64,000 nt of DNA from Virgibacillus_F necropolis_A (GTDB lineage: Bacteria > Bacillota > Bacilli > Bacillales > Amphibacillaceae): contig NZ_CP084992.1 in NCBI RefSeq assembly GCF_044793635.1, forward strand, positions 3,472,001 to 3,536,000, in the 5' to 3' direction. The notes beneath the pieces are model-generated. The model had not been told where the DNA came from. It worked only from the letters and a program-made list of their open reading frames with translations, and did no database searches. The position numbers and the translations under genes are program-made. Positions 9,147-17,989 of this stretch are shown here, one piece after another. Every line of letters starts with the position of its first letter. The first letter of the stretch is position 1.

Positions 9147-9346
9147 AAAAGCGCAAGCGCCCGTTTAGCGACGTATGGATTGGACTGAACCGTATGAGAT
9201 AAAGGAAACATGCCCCTGCAAAAGGGGTATGCCGACGTTGGGCGGCAAGCCCGTTTTTAGTCGGCCTTCCCGAAAGCGAACCGATGTTGACTTATCGTAA
9301 GGAGGTAAAGGAAATCCAATAGTCGCTGGGCGCTGGAGCTGGACGT
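9147..9346. repeat. Palindromic dispersed repeat with GCGCAAGCGCC end (copy 1)
   Basis: The roughly 200-bp unit begins AAAGCGCAAGCGCCCG and ends GGGCGCTGGAGCTGGACG, with inner inverted stretches TAGCGACGTATGGATTG and CAATAGTCGCTGG. Its middle contains TATGCCGACGTTGGGC and TTTTTAGTCGGCC, a module also found inverted inside the mobile element at 17490-17565. It is much more GC-rich than its surroundings and has no coding capacity; the reading frame across it is incidental. The GCGCAAGCGCC end is common to repeats in other Bacillaceae from memory. The remaining gap sequence (8930-9146 and 9347-9587) shows only a likely hairpin around 9400-9440. Confidence 0.75.
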
Positions 9347-9403
9347 GGCTCTGCATAGTGACCAAAATATTCAATGTCACATTTTATACTTTCCTTACAC
9401 ATA

Positions 9404-9442
9404 AAAAAGGGCAATCCTGATAAAAATCAGATTGCCTTTTTC
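9404..9442. terminator. Terminator downstream of the tasA operon
   Basis: AAAAAGGGCAATCCTGAT and ATCAGATTGCCTTTTT form a near-perfect hairpin with A- and T-runs on both sides. It can stop minus-strand transcription leaving the tasA-like gene. Confidence 0.75.
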
Positions 9443-9587
9443 GGTATTGCTGACGGTATCCCAAAAGTATGTAAATCAAACATGAATGATATCATAAAAT
9501 CATAATATTCCTGGTATATCAATCACTTGTTATCCTTAAGAAATTACTTTACAAGGAACCTACCTAAGTCCTATTTAAAACGAAGAA

Positions 9588-10193
9588 TCAATCATTAGGT
9601 AAACTTATATCGCCGTCTCCTTGCTTCGCATTAAATTTCCACTTAAGATTGATAGAATCACCTTGATATTGATTTTGTGGTTCACCACTGTCAACAAATT
9701 CAAATTGAACGGCAAATAAGTTATCTTCGCCTGCTTTTAATCCGTCTCCTTGACCTTCAACCTCTGGATCAAGTACATTTGCTTCTACAAGACTAAGCGG
9801 GTTTTCTTTAAGTTCTGCTAATGTAGTCTCAAAGACAACTGTATAACCTTTCGAATCATTAATAAGGAAATTCAACTCAATTTGTTCGCCAAAGTCAGCT
9901 GTATTATCTCCATTTACATCAGTTACAGTATATTCCGTATTCAAGAGGATCTCGCTCATATCAAGGTTACCTATATTGCTTAGTTCAAACTCTCGAACAA
10001 CTTTGTCGCCTGGCTTCATGCTATCCAAATTAATAATAGTTGCTTTGCTTGTGGAAAGATCCAAAGTCCCAGCCGCGAAGGTATTGTTGGTTACCTCCTG
10101 ATCACTGAAGTATGCGTACGTTCCACCTCCTACTAACGATAAACCAAGCGTTGCTGATGCGATGCTTAAACCTAATTTCTTTTTAATGCCCAT
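9588..10193 (-). CDS. tasA: TasA/camelysin (CalY) family secreted fibre protein
   Basis: The 201-residue product has the SipW-type signal peptide of this family: basic start MGIKKKLGLS, a hydrophobic core, then GTYAYFSDQEVTNNTFAAGT, where cleavage is expected just before or within the AYFSD region. The mature part, containing FELSNIGNLDMSEI, matches TasA/CalY. These proteins form extracellular fibres that scaffold biofilms. It is slightly shorter than B. subtilis TasA (261) and close to camelysin, so it may be nearer CalY. It lies 74 bp after sipW on the same strand, the classical order, and is the last gene of the operon. Confidence 0.85.
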   Translation of the reverse strand: MGIKKKLGLSIASATLGLSLVGGGTYAYFSDQEVTNNTFAAGTLDLSTSKATIINLDSMKPGDKVVREFELSNIGNLDMSEILLNTEYTVTDVNGDNTADFGEQIELNFLINDSKGYTVVFETTLAELKENPLSLVEANVLDPEVEGQGDGLKAGEDNLFAVQFEFVDSGEPQNQYQGDSINLKWKFNAKQGDGDISLPND

Positions 10194-10267
10194 TGCTTTA
10201 AATTCCCCTTCCCCTACCTACTCTTGGAATAGGTATTATTTATTATTTTGAACCCCTCATGAGGATG

Positions 10268-10846
10268 TCAAGCGTCAGTTGATGATGCTTCTTCCTTTTT
10301 CTTACGCCCATCGATTTCTTTAAAGGCTTTCCAAATCGTGATGACAGAATAGATGATTAATAGAATTCCCGGTAGGACTATCAATAGTGCGGTGCCCTCT
10401 TGCGATTGAGCATAGTGCATAAAATAGCCAATAAACGGAACTGTAAATCCGGTATAAACGGCTTCAACATTCCCTGGGAGAACTGGTTCGGAATCATGAC
10501 TGTCGTTGTTGTCGCCCTTTGTAATATATTTTGTTTGGCTATCAGCACCCTTGACTTCGTAGATACGGTGCGTGACGGTTGTTGTTTTGTCTATCTTATA
10601 AGTAATCACGTCACCTTTTTTTAATTTGGATGCATTTTTAACGGATTTAACCGCAATGATTGACCCAGTTTGAAAAGTCGGCTCCATCGAACCTGATAAA
10701 ACTGTTTTAAATTGATAACCAAAAATGCTAGGTTCACCACCGGAAATCTTTGATGAAATAACAACAAAAACCATAAAAATTAATATGATAAATAAAAGAG
10801 TGGTCACTGCACTACTTAGCCATTTTTTAAGTGTACGGAATGTCAT
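10268..10846 (-). CDS. sipW: Signal peptidase I, ER type (SipW)
   Basis: This 192-residue membrane enzyme has an N-terminal helix (about 12-32), the catalytic serine in SGSMEP (Ser53), and a histidine in TTVTHRI (His93) where bacterial-type signal peptidases have lysine; this Ser-His arrangement defines the ER-type SipW group. GDNND (about 111-115) supplies the conserved aspartate. A second helix spans about 153-173, followed by a charged cytoplasmic tail. SipW specifically processes TapA and TasA, and both candidate substrates flank it. Its ATG overlaps the stop of the upstream tapA-like gene (ATGA), indicating translational coupling. Confidence 0.92.
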   Translation of the reverse strand: MTFRTLKKWLSSAVTTLLFIILIFMVFVVISSKISGGEPSIFGYQFKTVLSGSMEPTFQTGSIIAVKSVKNASKLKKGDVITYKIDKTTTVTHRIYEVKGADSQTKYITKGDNNDSHDSEPVLPGNVEAVYTGFTVPFIGYFMHYAQSQEGTALLIVLPGILLIIYSVITIWKAFKEIDGRKKKEEASSTDA

Positions 10847-11328
10847 TTTTCACCCTCGCTTTTTTGCAACTGCTTTTTATCTTCAACTTTCTCTTCCGCA
10901 GATTGACTATTACTGTCTGGTTCATTATTAATAGACTCTTCCGCGTCACGGTCTTTTTTTATAGTTTCTTTTTCCGTGTCAGCTGTCTGATCCTTCGTTT
11001 CCACTGTTTTATCCTTATTTACTTCTTTTGTCTCTGTTTGTTCATTGTTCTCTGGCTTGTCCTCTTTATCAGTGGTTTTCTGTTTGTCTTCTTTATCAGC
11101 TGTATTTTGTTTATCCTCTTTGACTGGCTCCGTTTTCTCTTTCTCTATTTCCCATGTTCCCGCCGTAATGGTACCGGATGCCTTTTCTGTATCGGAGAAG
11201 AAGGCATTCGTTGGAGTAGTTAAATTTATGGAAGCGATCAGTGTAATAAAAAGGATAATGCCTAATTGCAGACAAAAGATGGAAGTCCAGTATTTATGTA
11301 TAAAAGTTCTTACTCGCTTATTTTTAAT
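10843..11328 (-). CDS. tapA: TapA-like fibre anchoring protein, shortened, non-ATG start
   Basis: On the minus strand an open frame of about 161 codons ends in the ATGA overlap with sipW. There is no ATG, GTG or TTG near its beginning. AAAGGAGG is followed in frame by ATC (8 bases away) and ATT (11 bases away), so initiation at ATT or ATC is likely; I give the ATT. The protein starts IKNKRVRTFIHKYWTS, has one membrane segment (LGIILFITLIASIN), then a SipW-type processing region (TNAFFSDTEKASGTITAG). After that it is a repetitive Lys/Glu/Asp/Thr tail of about 105 residues (units like TADKEDKQK and TTDKEDKPE). TapA normally has a folded core between signal and charged tail; that core is missing here. 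Position strongly supports the call. Confidence 0.7.
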   Translation of the reverse strand: MKNKRVRTFIHKYWTSIFCLQLGIILFITLIASINLTTPTNAFFSDTEKASGTITAGTWEIEKEKTEPVKEDKQNTADKEDKQKTTDKEDKPENNEQTETKEVNKDKTVETKDQTADTEKETIKKDRDAEESINNEPDSNSQSAEEKVEDKKQLQKSEGEK

Positions 11329-11353
11329 GATGATTGATACCTCCTTTTATTGA

Positions 11354-11768
11354 CGAAAATGGTGAATATTCGGTAATTTTTTGCCGGTATTGTTCAAATT
11401 ATACGGTTAAAAGAAAAATTGCAGTATGTAATTAATTTTTATTTCTAACAAACTTTTAGTCTGTTATTTCTCGTCAAGTATTCCTATTCGTCGTTTTATT
11501 ACAAATTCCTTTCTTTTATGATAAAACAGGTAAATAGTTGTGTTCTAAGGTGAGTAAATAGTAATGTTTTTTTGCGAAAAGGGGTCTTTTTTCAATTAAA
11601 GGACGCTTTAGTTGCATTAGAAATTGTGATTAGTTATACAAATTTTTATAGCACAATTCCAGTTTTGTTACCTTCATCTGCATGGTTTTGCAGAATAAGG
11701 TACAATGAGTGAGAAATCAATCTCTGTTATAAATATTATATAAAGTAACCTAGGAAAGGGGGAGCAGC
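11354..11768. promoter_or_regulatory. Divergent promoter region between tapA-like gene and the kinase
   Basis: This AT-rich 415-bp gap must hold the promoters of two divergent operons. TACAAT at about 11701 is a candidate -10 for the kinase operon. GTTCTAAG at about 11540 partly resembles a SinR half-site, expected for a matrix operon, but I see no convincing paired sites. AAAGGGGGAGC just before 11769 is the kinase ribosome binding site. Confidence 0.35.
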
Positions 11769-12905
11769 ATGTGGGCATATTGGATATGGCTTTTATTTAA
11801 CGTTACTGCCTGGTCATTTGCGATGGTTTATTTCAACCAGAATATAGAAGAATTGACTGCACGATTGTTTGGAGTAGCCTTGTATTTTGTGATTTTCTTT
11901 ATCATGCTACTTGTCGACCGAAAGCCGAAAATTCTAGTATTGCTCCTAAGTATTAATGCTGTTATCGCAACCCTTTCCTTATTTCCAGGGGAAACTGGGG
12001 CGTTTAATCCATACCTCATTCTCGTATTCTCCTTGCTAATTGGCTCAGGGTTTTATCACTTGTCATTTAGTCTTGGCATGATCACGGGGATAATCAGTGT
12101 AATAGGTTTAATAGTAGTCGTTATTAATACGAATCTTTTCCCTTTATTACAAATTTTTATCGCAATTTATATTAGCTTCCTTTTTGCAGCACTAGTACTT
12201 TATAAGAAAACGAAGGATCGTACAGAAGATCTTGATGCCAGATATGATGCACTCCTCAGTGAATATCGGGAAATAAGAAGACAACTTGTTTCAGAGGAAG
12301 AAATAACGAGACAGGAAGAGCGTATGCTAATAGGCCATGAAATCCATGATTCTGTGGGACATAAGCTTACCGCTCTTCTCATGCAGATAGAAGCATTTCG
12401 TTTAAAAACTTCCGAAAAAGACATGGAAAAGGTTCAATCCCTGAAAGAACTTGCGAGTGCAAGTTTGGAAGAAACCAGAAACGCAGTAAAGTCGCTGAAG
12501 ACTGGTGAAACAGGTGGACTTCCTGGAATTTTGCGTTTAATACGTAAACTGGAAATGGAAAGCTTTATTCGTATCCATTTTTCTGTGAAACACGGTGCGT
12601 TTACAGCATTACTTACTGGCGAGCAGTCTTTCGTGATCTACCGTTCTGTACAGGAGGCATTGACAAATATCATGAAGCACAGCAATGCCAGGGAGGCTGA
12701 GATTATGTTTGAAGCACCCGGAGGGATTATTTTTCGTTTTGAAATCAGTAATCCAATAATAGATAATAGAAGGTATCAGGAAGGATTTGGGATCTCTTCC
12801 ATGCGGGAGCGGTTAGAGAAATTTGGTGGCAATCTGGAAGTCTATAAAACAGAGGAGCAATTTATTGTCAGAGGCTCCATGAAAATCGTGGATACGGGGG
12901 GATGA
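11769..12905 (+). CDS. lnrJ: Sensor histidine kinase (LnrJ-like, NarL-type)
   Basis: This 378-residue kinase has about five N-terminal membrane helices with almost no extracellular domain (residues 1-145), a coiled linker with KTKDRTEDLDARYDALLSEY, the HisKA_3 dimerisation box around GHEIHDSVGHK (phosphoacceptor probably His193) and a C-terminal ATPase domain with an N box around EALTNIMKHSNA and GFGISSMRERL. Intramembrane-sensing kinases of this form detect membrane stress or lipophilic antibiotics. It overlaps the response regulator by four bases, and an ABC exporter follows; the five-gene order is that of B. subtilis lnrJKLMN (linearmycin resistance). Confidence 0.8.
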   Translation: MWAYWIWLLFNVTAWSFAMVYFNQNIEELTARLFGVALYFVIFFIMLLVDRKPKILVLLLSINAVIATLSLFPGETGAFNPYLILVFSLLIGSGFYHLSFSLGMITGIISVIGLIVVVINTNLFPLLQIFIAIYISFLFAALVLYKKTKDRTEDLDARYDALLSEYREIRRQLVSEEEITRQEERMLIGHEIHDSVGHKLTALLMQIEAFRLKTSEKDMEKVQSLKELASASLEETRNAVKSLKTGETGGLPGILRLIRKLEMESFIRIHFSVKHGAFTALLTGEQSFVIYRSVQEALTNIMKHSNAREAEIMFEAPGGIIFRFEISNPIIDNRRYQEGFGISSMRERLEKFGGNLEVYKTEEQFIVRGSMKIVDTGG

Positions 12906-13540
12906 AAATGATTCGGATACTACTGGCTGAAGACCAGGTGATGGTAAGACAAGGGTTAAAATTGATGATTGAGACAGATGAGGAATTGAAGGTTACAGGA
13001 GAAACGGATAATGGCAAGGAAGCCATTAATCTTTGTGAAAAACAGGCGTTTGATATTGTTATCCTGGACATTCGTATGCCTGTAATGGATGGACTCGAAG
13101 CAGCCAAAGTCATTCAATCCCGCTGGCCAAAAACTAAAATATTAATGTTAACAACGTTTGATGATAATCGATATGTGCTGGAGGCGTTGAAAATAGGGGT
13201 CAGTGGTTATATCCTGAAAAATGGAGATACAGATTCTTTACTCCGCTCCATTCGTAGCGCTTTTACTGGAGGATTGTCCATTGAAGACCAGGTTGCTGCT
13301 AAAGTTATGCCACTATTATTGGATCGTGGGGAAAATAAAGAACCTGATCCATCTTTAACACCAAGGGAGAGGGCAATTTTAAAGTGTATTGGAGAAGGTC
13401 TCAGCAATGACGAAATTGCAGAAAGACTTGCTTTATCCATAGGGACGGTAAAAAATAATACGAGTCAGATTTTGAATAAATTGGAATTAAGGGATAGGAC
13501 ACAGCTTGCTATCTATGCGATTCGCCATAATCTTGTATAA
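12902..13540 (+). CDS. lnrK: Response regulator, NarL/FixJ family (LnrK-like)
   Basis: The receiver domain (about 1-120) carries the acidic pair in LLAEDQ, the phosphorylated aspartate in VILDIRMP (Asp56 from the first ATG), a threonine in MLTTFDD and lysine in YILKNG. The C-terminal LuxR-type helix-turn-helix reads LTPREREAILKCIGEGLS-like sequence (here LTPRERAILKCIG) and SNDEIAERLALSIGTVKNN. The ATG overlaps the kinase stop; a second ATG two codons later is also possible. It very probably activates the exporter genes 115 bp downstream. Confidence 0.88.
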   Translation: MKMIRILLAEDQVMVRQGLKLMIETDEELKVTGETDNGKEAINLCEKQAFDIVILDIRMPVMDGLEAAKVIQSRWPKTKILMLTTFDDNRYVLEALKIGVSGYILKNGDTDSLLRSIRSAFTGGLSIEDQVAAKVMPLLLDRGENKEPDPSLTPRERAILKCIGEGLSNDEIAERLALSIGTVKNNTSQILNKLELRDRTQLAIYAIRHNLV

Positions 13541-13589
13541 ATGGAAGAAAAAATGATTAAAGTAATGGTTATAATGAAACATCGTGACT

Positions 13590-13620
13590 GAAGACAGTGG
13601 TGACACTGTCTCTTTTTTTG
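13590..13620 (+). terminator. Terminator between regulator and exporter genes
   Basis: AGACAGTG and CACTGTCT pair across GTGA and are followed by CTTTTTTTG. It means the exporter genes probably have their own regulated promoter, or rely on readthrough. Confidence 0.8.
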
Positions 13621-13658
13621 TATTCTAAATTTAATCTCATTATAAGGAGTGCGAAGTG

Positions 13659-14591
13659 ATGCTTGAAACAATAAATCTTAGTAAAACGTTTAAAGAAAAA
13701 AAAGCTGTTGATGAAGTTGACATTTATTTAGATGAAGGTGAATCCGTTGGTTTACTAGGACCAAATGGTGCTGGTAAATCAACAACTATTTCAATGATAT
13801 CTTCTTTGTTAAAACCTACATCTGGTGATGTGAAGTTAGATGGCAATAGTATGATAAAGAACCCAGCTGAAATTAGAAAAGTCCTAGGTGTTGTACCACA
13901 GGAAATAGCGTTATACGAAGAACTTTCCGCATATGAAAACCTGAAATTCTTCGGGGAAATCTATAAAGTCAAAAAGGATATGCTAGAGCAGCGCATTCAA
14001 GATATGCTTGAAATGGTAGGGTTGAAAGAACGACAAAAAGATCTTGTTAAAACATTCTCAGGCGGCATGAAAAGAAGAGTTAACATTGCAGCAGCATTGT
14101 TGCACCGACCTAAAATCCTCATTCTTGATGAACCAACTGTCGGAATTGACCCGCAATCGAGAAACCATATTTTGGAGACGGTTCGTAAATTAAATGAAGA
14201 ACAAGAAACTACCATTCTTTACACGAGCCATTATATGGAAGAAGTTGAGCAATTATGTAATCGTGTCTACATTATGGATCATGGAAAAGTGATCGCTTCA
14301 GGCAGTAAATCGGAATTATTAAGTATTCTATCAAGTGAGGATACCATACAGGTACAGCTTAGTGAAACAAGTGATCAATTAATAGAAACAATTAAGTTGT
14401 TTGACAATGTACTTCAGGTGGATGAAACAAATAAAGGCATTCGTATTATTTCAAAAAAGGGTGGTAACATTCTGAGTAGATTAGTGCTTGCTGCGGAAAA
14501 AGAAGGTATTCAAGTAACACATTATCAAATGGAAACACCAAGTCTTGAAGATGTTTTCCTACACCTAACTGGTAAAACATTGAGAGATTAA
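13659..14591 (+). CDS. lnrL: ABC transporter ATP-binding protein (LnrL-like)
   Basis: The 310-residue ATPase shows Walker A GPNGAGKST (about 36-44), Q-loop VPQEIALYEELSA, signature FSGGMKRRV and Walker B ILILDEPTVGID, then the switch histidine in TSHYMEE. A C-terminal extension of about 80 residues is typical of drug-export ABC-2 ATPases. I prefer ATG 13659 over GTG 13656 because AAGGAG is nine bases from the ATG. Length is nearly that of B. subtilis LnrL. It pairs with the two ABC-2 permeases that follow. Confidence 0.88.
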   Translation: MLETINLSKTFKEKKAVDEVDIYLDEGESVGLLGPNGAGKSTTISMISSLLKPTSGDVKLDGNSMIKNPAEIRKVLGVVPQEIALYEELSAYENLKFFGEIYKVKKDMLEQRIQDMLEMVGLKERQKDLVKTFSGGMKRRVNIAAALLHRPKILILDEPTVGIDPQSRNHILETVRKLNEEQETTILYTSHYMEEVEQLCNRVYIMDHGKVIASGSKSELLSILSSEDTIQVQLSETSDQLIETIKLFDNVLQVDETNKGIRIISKKGGNILSRLVLAAEKEGIQVTHYQMETPSLEDVFLHLTGKTLRD

Positions 14592-14603
14592 GGAGGTAAA
14601 AAG

Positions 14604-15863
14604 ATGGGCTCATTTTTTAAAAAAGATCTATTAGTATTTTGGAGAGATCGTAAAGAGATCCTTATGTCGTTGTTACTTCCTATTGTGATTATTTTTGTAT
14701 TAAACATTGCTTTCTCTGGTTTATTTGATGAGGGAGCAGAATCTATGAATATAGATGTTGCAATTGTACAAGAAGATAACGAATCCATTGGGTTGGAAAA
14801 GTTTGAAGAGAAGGTAAATGATATGGATTTGCCTCCTGCTGAAAAAGAAGCACTACTTACCCAAGCAGCGCGTATTTCGCCAGCAGGTCTTATAAATGAA
14901 TTCTTTAATGATCCAGAAATGAAGGAATGGGTCAGCGTGCAGGAATTAAGTAGAGAAAAAGCAACGGAATTAGTGAAAGAAGGTAAACTGGATGCGTTAA
15001 TTAACATTCCAGAAGGATTCACTTACAGTGTGCTGTCCTCAATGTTGCTTGGGGAAAATATAGAAACAGCTCTATCGATAAACGTTAAAGAAGAATCAAC
15101 GGAAGTTAATGCACTTCAAGATATGGTTACGAATTACGTTAACACACTTAATTTCCAGTTCGCACTCGGTAGCGCATCTGAGGCTGGAATGACCGAACCG
15201 GAATTGCCCCAAGGTGGGAGAGAAGTTGTAGAAGGGGTGGAGTCCTATACCATGGCACAGTATTTTACGTTTGCTATAGGAACCCTGTTTGCATTATTTA
15301 TTGCTTCTACTGTTGCGATGAAAACAGTCACAGAAAAAAGGGAACGCGTATTTAATCGAATCATACTGACTAATAGTAAGCCATTTGACTATTTAATGGG
15401 AAAAATACTATCAACTTTTAGTATGACATGGATACAACTGTTGATCACATTGACGGTTACTCAATTGCTATTGGATGTCTTTTCAGGAATGTCATTCGAA
15501 TTTTGGCTGGGAACCATTTTAGTAATAACTGCCTTTTCGATTGCTGTAGCGGGATTATCTGCCTTGTTTACACCAATCACTCTACGATTAGATGATCCGA
15601 ATGCAGCGAACGGTCTTTTCCTAATGATTGTTATGGCAATGGGAGTTCTGGGAGGAAGCTTTTTTCCAATTGACTTTCTTCCTGAATGGGTTCAGAAAAT
15701 TGGAGAATGGACACCTAATGGATTAACGCAGGCAACACTATTAGAGTGGATACAATATGGTTCTTCTGAGGATTTAATTGTACCGATTATTTTGCTGCTG
15801 AGCTTTTTTATCGTATGCCTCTTTATTGGTATGTTCCTATTTCCTAGAAGGGAGAGAGTATAA
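14604..15863 (+). CDS. lnrM: ABC-2 type permease (LnrM-like)
   Basis: This 419-residue permease has one helix near residue 20-37, a large extracellular region to about residue 210 (including ELSREKATELVKEGKLDALI, the YhgE/Pip-like substrate-domain motif), and five more helices in the C-terminal half. It starts 12 bases after the ATPase stop behind AAGGAGG and its stop overlaps the next permease start. Together the two permeases would form a heterodimeric exporter. Confidence 0.85.
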   Translation: MGSFFKKDLLVFWRDRKEILMSLLLPIVIIFVLNIAFSGLFDEGAESMNIDVAIVQEDNESIGLEKFEEKVNDMDLPPAEKEALLTQAARISPAGLINEFFNDPEMKEWVSVQELSREKATELVKEGKLDALINIPEGFTYSVLSSMLLGENIETALSINVKEESTEVNALQDMVTNYVNTLNFQFALGSASEAGMTEPELPQGGREVVEGVESYTMAQYFTFAIGTLFALFIASTVAMKTVTEKRERVFNRIILTNSKPFDYLMGKILSTFSMTWIQLLITLTVTQLLLDVFSGMSFEFWLGTILVITAFSIAVAGLSALFTPITLRLDDPNAANGLFLMIVMAMGVLGGSFFPIDFLPEWVQKIGEWTPNGLTQATLLEWIQYGSSEDLIVPIILLLSFFIVCLFIGMFLFPRRERV

Positions 15864-16963
15864 TGTTCCCAGTGTTTAAAGCACAATTGAGAAAAGATAT
15901 ACGAAAACCATTTACCATCATTCTATTCATTGTTGCCAGCATCGTGGCATCACTTATATTTGGGGGTAGCACACAGCAAAGTGAGACATCTGTGGCCATT
16001 TTCAGTAGTGGACCTAATGCTGCGGAGGTAGAAGAGAAATGGGCAGGTTTACTGAATGATGGTGAGTCCGTTAACTTTGTTATTACAGATGAAGAGAAAG
16101 CACGTGAAGATGTTGTAAAAGGAAGACGTGATGTTGCCATTCATGTGATGGAAAATGATTATCGCCTGGTTACCTCTTCTTATATGCCCCAAGTACAAAT
16201 GATTGAACAACAAGTTCATGAAGTGTTTACAAAAGAAGCACAGCTTGCGGCGGTAGCAGGTACACAGAATATGGATGAACTGCGAAATGAACTGGAGAGT
16301 TATATGGAAGATCCGCCATTACAAGTTCAAACCCAGTCCCTACAGGAAGAGGATCTTCAAAGACATGATATGGGCATTCAGTTATTGTTTGGTTTTACCC
16401 TTTTTATCGCCATGTTCACCATCGGATTTAAAGTCAATGGGATCACGGCGGATAAGGTGAATGGGGTATGGAATCGTATGATATTATCATCCGTTGGTAA
16501 AACAGGTATGTATTCGGGACATCTCATTTATAGTTTTTGTATTGGCTTTTTTCAGATGTTCGTTGTTTTTCTCGTATTTCAATATGTAATGGGTTATGAT
16601 TTAGGGAATTTTAGCATGATATTGGCCATTGCAGGTGTTTATACGCTGAGTATGGTTAGCTTGGCTATGTTATTTACTGGAATACTCCGAACACCAGAAC
16701 AATTTAATATGGTTTTCTCTTCCGTTATTCCAATGATTCCGATAGTCAGCGGTATATATATGCCACCAGGTACCATAAGTAATTCCATCTTGTTATTTAT
16801 TGCAGATTTGTTCCCGTTGACCCATGGGGTTGAAGCTATGATGGATGTTGCTCTTTATGGTGCAAGCTGGATTGACATTGCTTTACCGATTGCCCTAATG
16901 CTTTTAATCGCTGTTGTATGTATGGGTGTAGGAGTTAACATGGTTGAGCGGAGGAAGGGATGA
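15863..16963 (+). CDS. lnrN: ABC-2 type permease (LnrN-like)
   Basis: This 366-residue protein has the same plan as its neighbour: helix near 18-35, extracellular region to about 170 with EEKAREDVVKGRRDVAIHV, then five or six helices and a basic C-terminus (VERRKG). Its ATG overlaps the stop of the preceding permease, so the two are translationally coupled and made in equal amounts. In B. subtilis the equivalent pair exports or excludes polyene-like linearmycins; the actual substrate here is unknown. Confidence 0.85.
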   Translation: MFPVFKAQLRKDIRKPFTIILFIVASIVASLIFGGSTQQSETSVAIFSSGPNAAEVEEKWAGLLNDGESVNFVITDEEKAREDVVKGRRDVAIHVMENDYRLVTSSYMPQVQMIEQQVHEVFTKEAQLAAVAGTQNMDELRNELESYMEDPPLQVQTQSLQEEDLQRHDMGIQLLFGFTLFIAMFTIGFKVNGITADKVNGVWNRMILSSVGKTGMYSGHLIYSFCIGFFQMFVVFLVFQYVMGYDLGNFSMILAIAGVYTLSMVSLAMLFTGILRTPEQFNMVFSSVIPMIPIVSGIYMPPGTISNSILLFIADLFPLTHGVEAMMDVALYGASWIDIALPIALMLLIAVVCMGVGVNMVERRKG

Positions 16964-17029
16964 ATTAATTTAAGCCATTAACAGATTTGAGATAGATGAA
17001 AAATTCAGTGGTAACAATATTACTCAAAC

Positions 17030-17066
17030 GGGCGCATTTCCATAATAAGGATATGCGCTCTATTTG
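17030..17066 (+). terminator. GGGCGC-type hairpin after the exporter operon
   Basis: GCGCATTTCC and GGATATGCGC pair across ATAATAA and are followed by TCTATTTG. It belongs to a loosely conserved family of hairpins beginning GGGCGC (also near 3467, 31614, 42604 and 44936). Confidence 0.6.
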
Positions 17067-17123
17067 CATCTAAGGACCATTCTGTTGAAAATCCTTCTCA
17101 AGGATAGTTGGATATTTATGTTA

Positions 17124-17699
17124 GGCTCTTTTCGTACGCATTGTTGCTTTTTCAGCTTCATAGTTGATATAAACTGCGACATAACTTCTATCTAAGTTAG
17201 ATCTGTAGTACTGATAATGGAAACAAGTTACTAAGGCAGCCGCAGCCCGTATACACTACGCTTTCCGCGGGTGGCTGGTGAGCCTCCTTGTGCTAACGCA
17301 CTGCGTAGTCTCACCGATGCCTGTCCTCCCGCAGGAGTCTACGTGTATACGGGCTGCTGGTATAATAGTTGCCAATAACTAAAAGAAATGACAAAGAATG
17401 CTTACGTAAATAGCTTTACCAGTCCAGCATCGTTCCGGGCGGTGACTCCTGCGGGAACAGCACGTGTCCGAAGACCCCGCAGAGTGGTCAATGATGAGGG
17501 CCGACTAAAACCGTCCTTTGCGGACAACGTCGGCATACCCCTTGCCGGGGCAAGGAGGCTGAGGCCGTGCCCTAAGGTGCGCATCCGCCCGAAGCGATCC
17601 TGGACGGCAGCAATAGCACATGTCTTTGGAAATAAACCAGAAGTTACGTCGCAGTTTATATCTATTCTCTCGAAAGCAACAATATTTATGAAAATAGCC
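17124..17699. mobile_element. MITE-like element, copy 1 (576 bp) with 8-bp target duplication
   Basis: The left terminus starts GGCTCTTTTCGTACGCATTG; the right terminus, read inverted, starts GGCTATTTTCATAAATATTG, and both continue through TTGTTGCTTT and GATATAAACTGCGAC. The element is flanked exactly by TTATGTTA (17116-17123 and 17700-17707). Inside are a palindromic module (17242-17357, ends GCAGCCCGTATACAC) and a GC-rich module with GACTCCTGCGGGAACAGCAC. This copy has an extra piece at about 17490-17560 that matches the repeat at 9147-9346. No transposase is encoded; open frames across it are incidental. Confidence 0.85.
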
Positions 17700-17989
17700 T
17701 TATGTTAAAATAGATGGAGATTGAATTTTCATATTTTTAATGGGATTAAGAAAGAAATTTATTATGATTAGCAAAGTAAATGTTCAGTATACTTACCATA
17801 ATAATTTAAACAGTGGTTCTACCAGACTTTGGACTTGTTTACCACCGAAAACAACGAATCAATCTAAAGAGCTTATTCACTCCATACCCCCTTTTTGGCA
17901 TATTAACGCTTTTTTTCTTATTAGCTTTATTATCAAGTTTAAGCAATTTGTTTTAACTATCAAAAGTCGTAATAACGAGGAGGATTTTA

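Noticed and set aside
9147..9346. A possible CRISPR or tRNA-like structure
   Set aside because: The element is one palindromic unit with no regular spacers and no tRNA landmarks.
9165..9380. 71-codon minus-strand open frame
   Set aside because: It coincides with the GCGCAAGCGCC palindromic repeat and has no ribosome binding site or family resemblance.
10831..11353. Plus-strand frames with phenylalanine/leucine/cysteine-rich sequence
   Set aside because: They are the antisense of the Lys/Glu-rich tapA-like gene, which has the ribosome binding site and the overlap with sipW.
17388..17708. 106-codon plus-strand open frame
   Set aside because: It lies wholly within mobile-element copy 1, is arginine/proline-rich because of GC-rich palindromes, has no ribosome binding site and crosses the element's terminal repeat.
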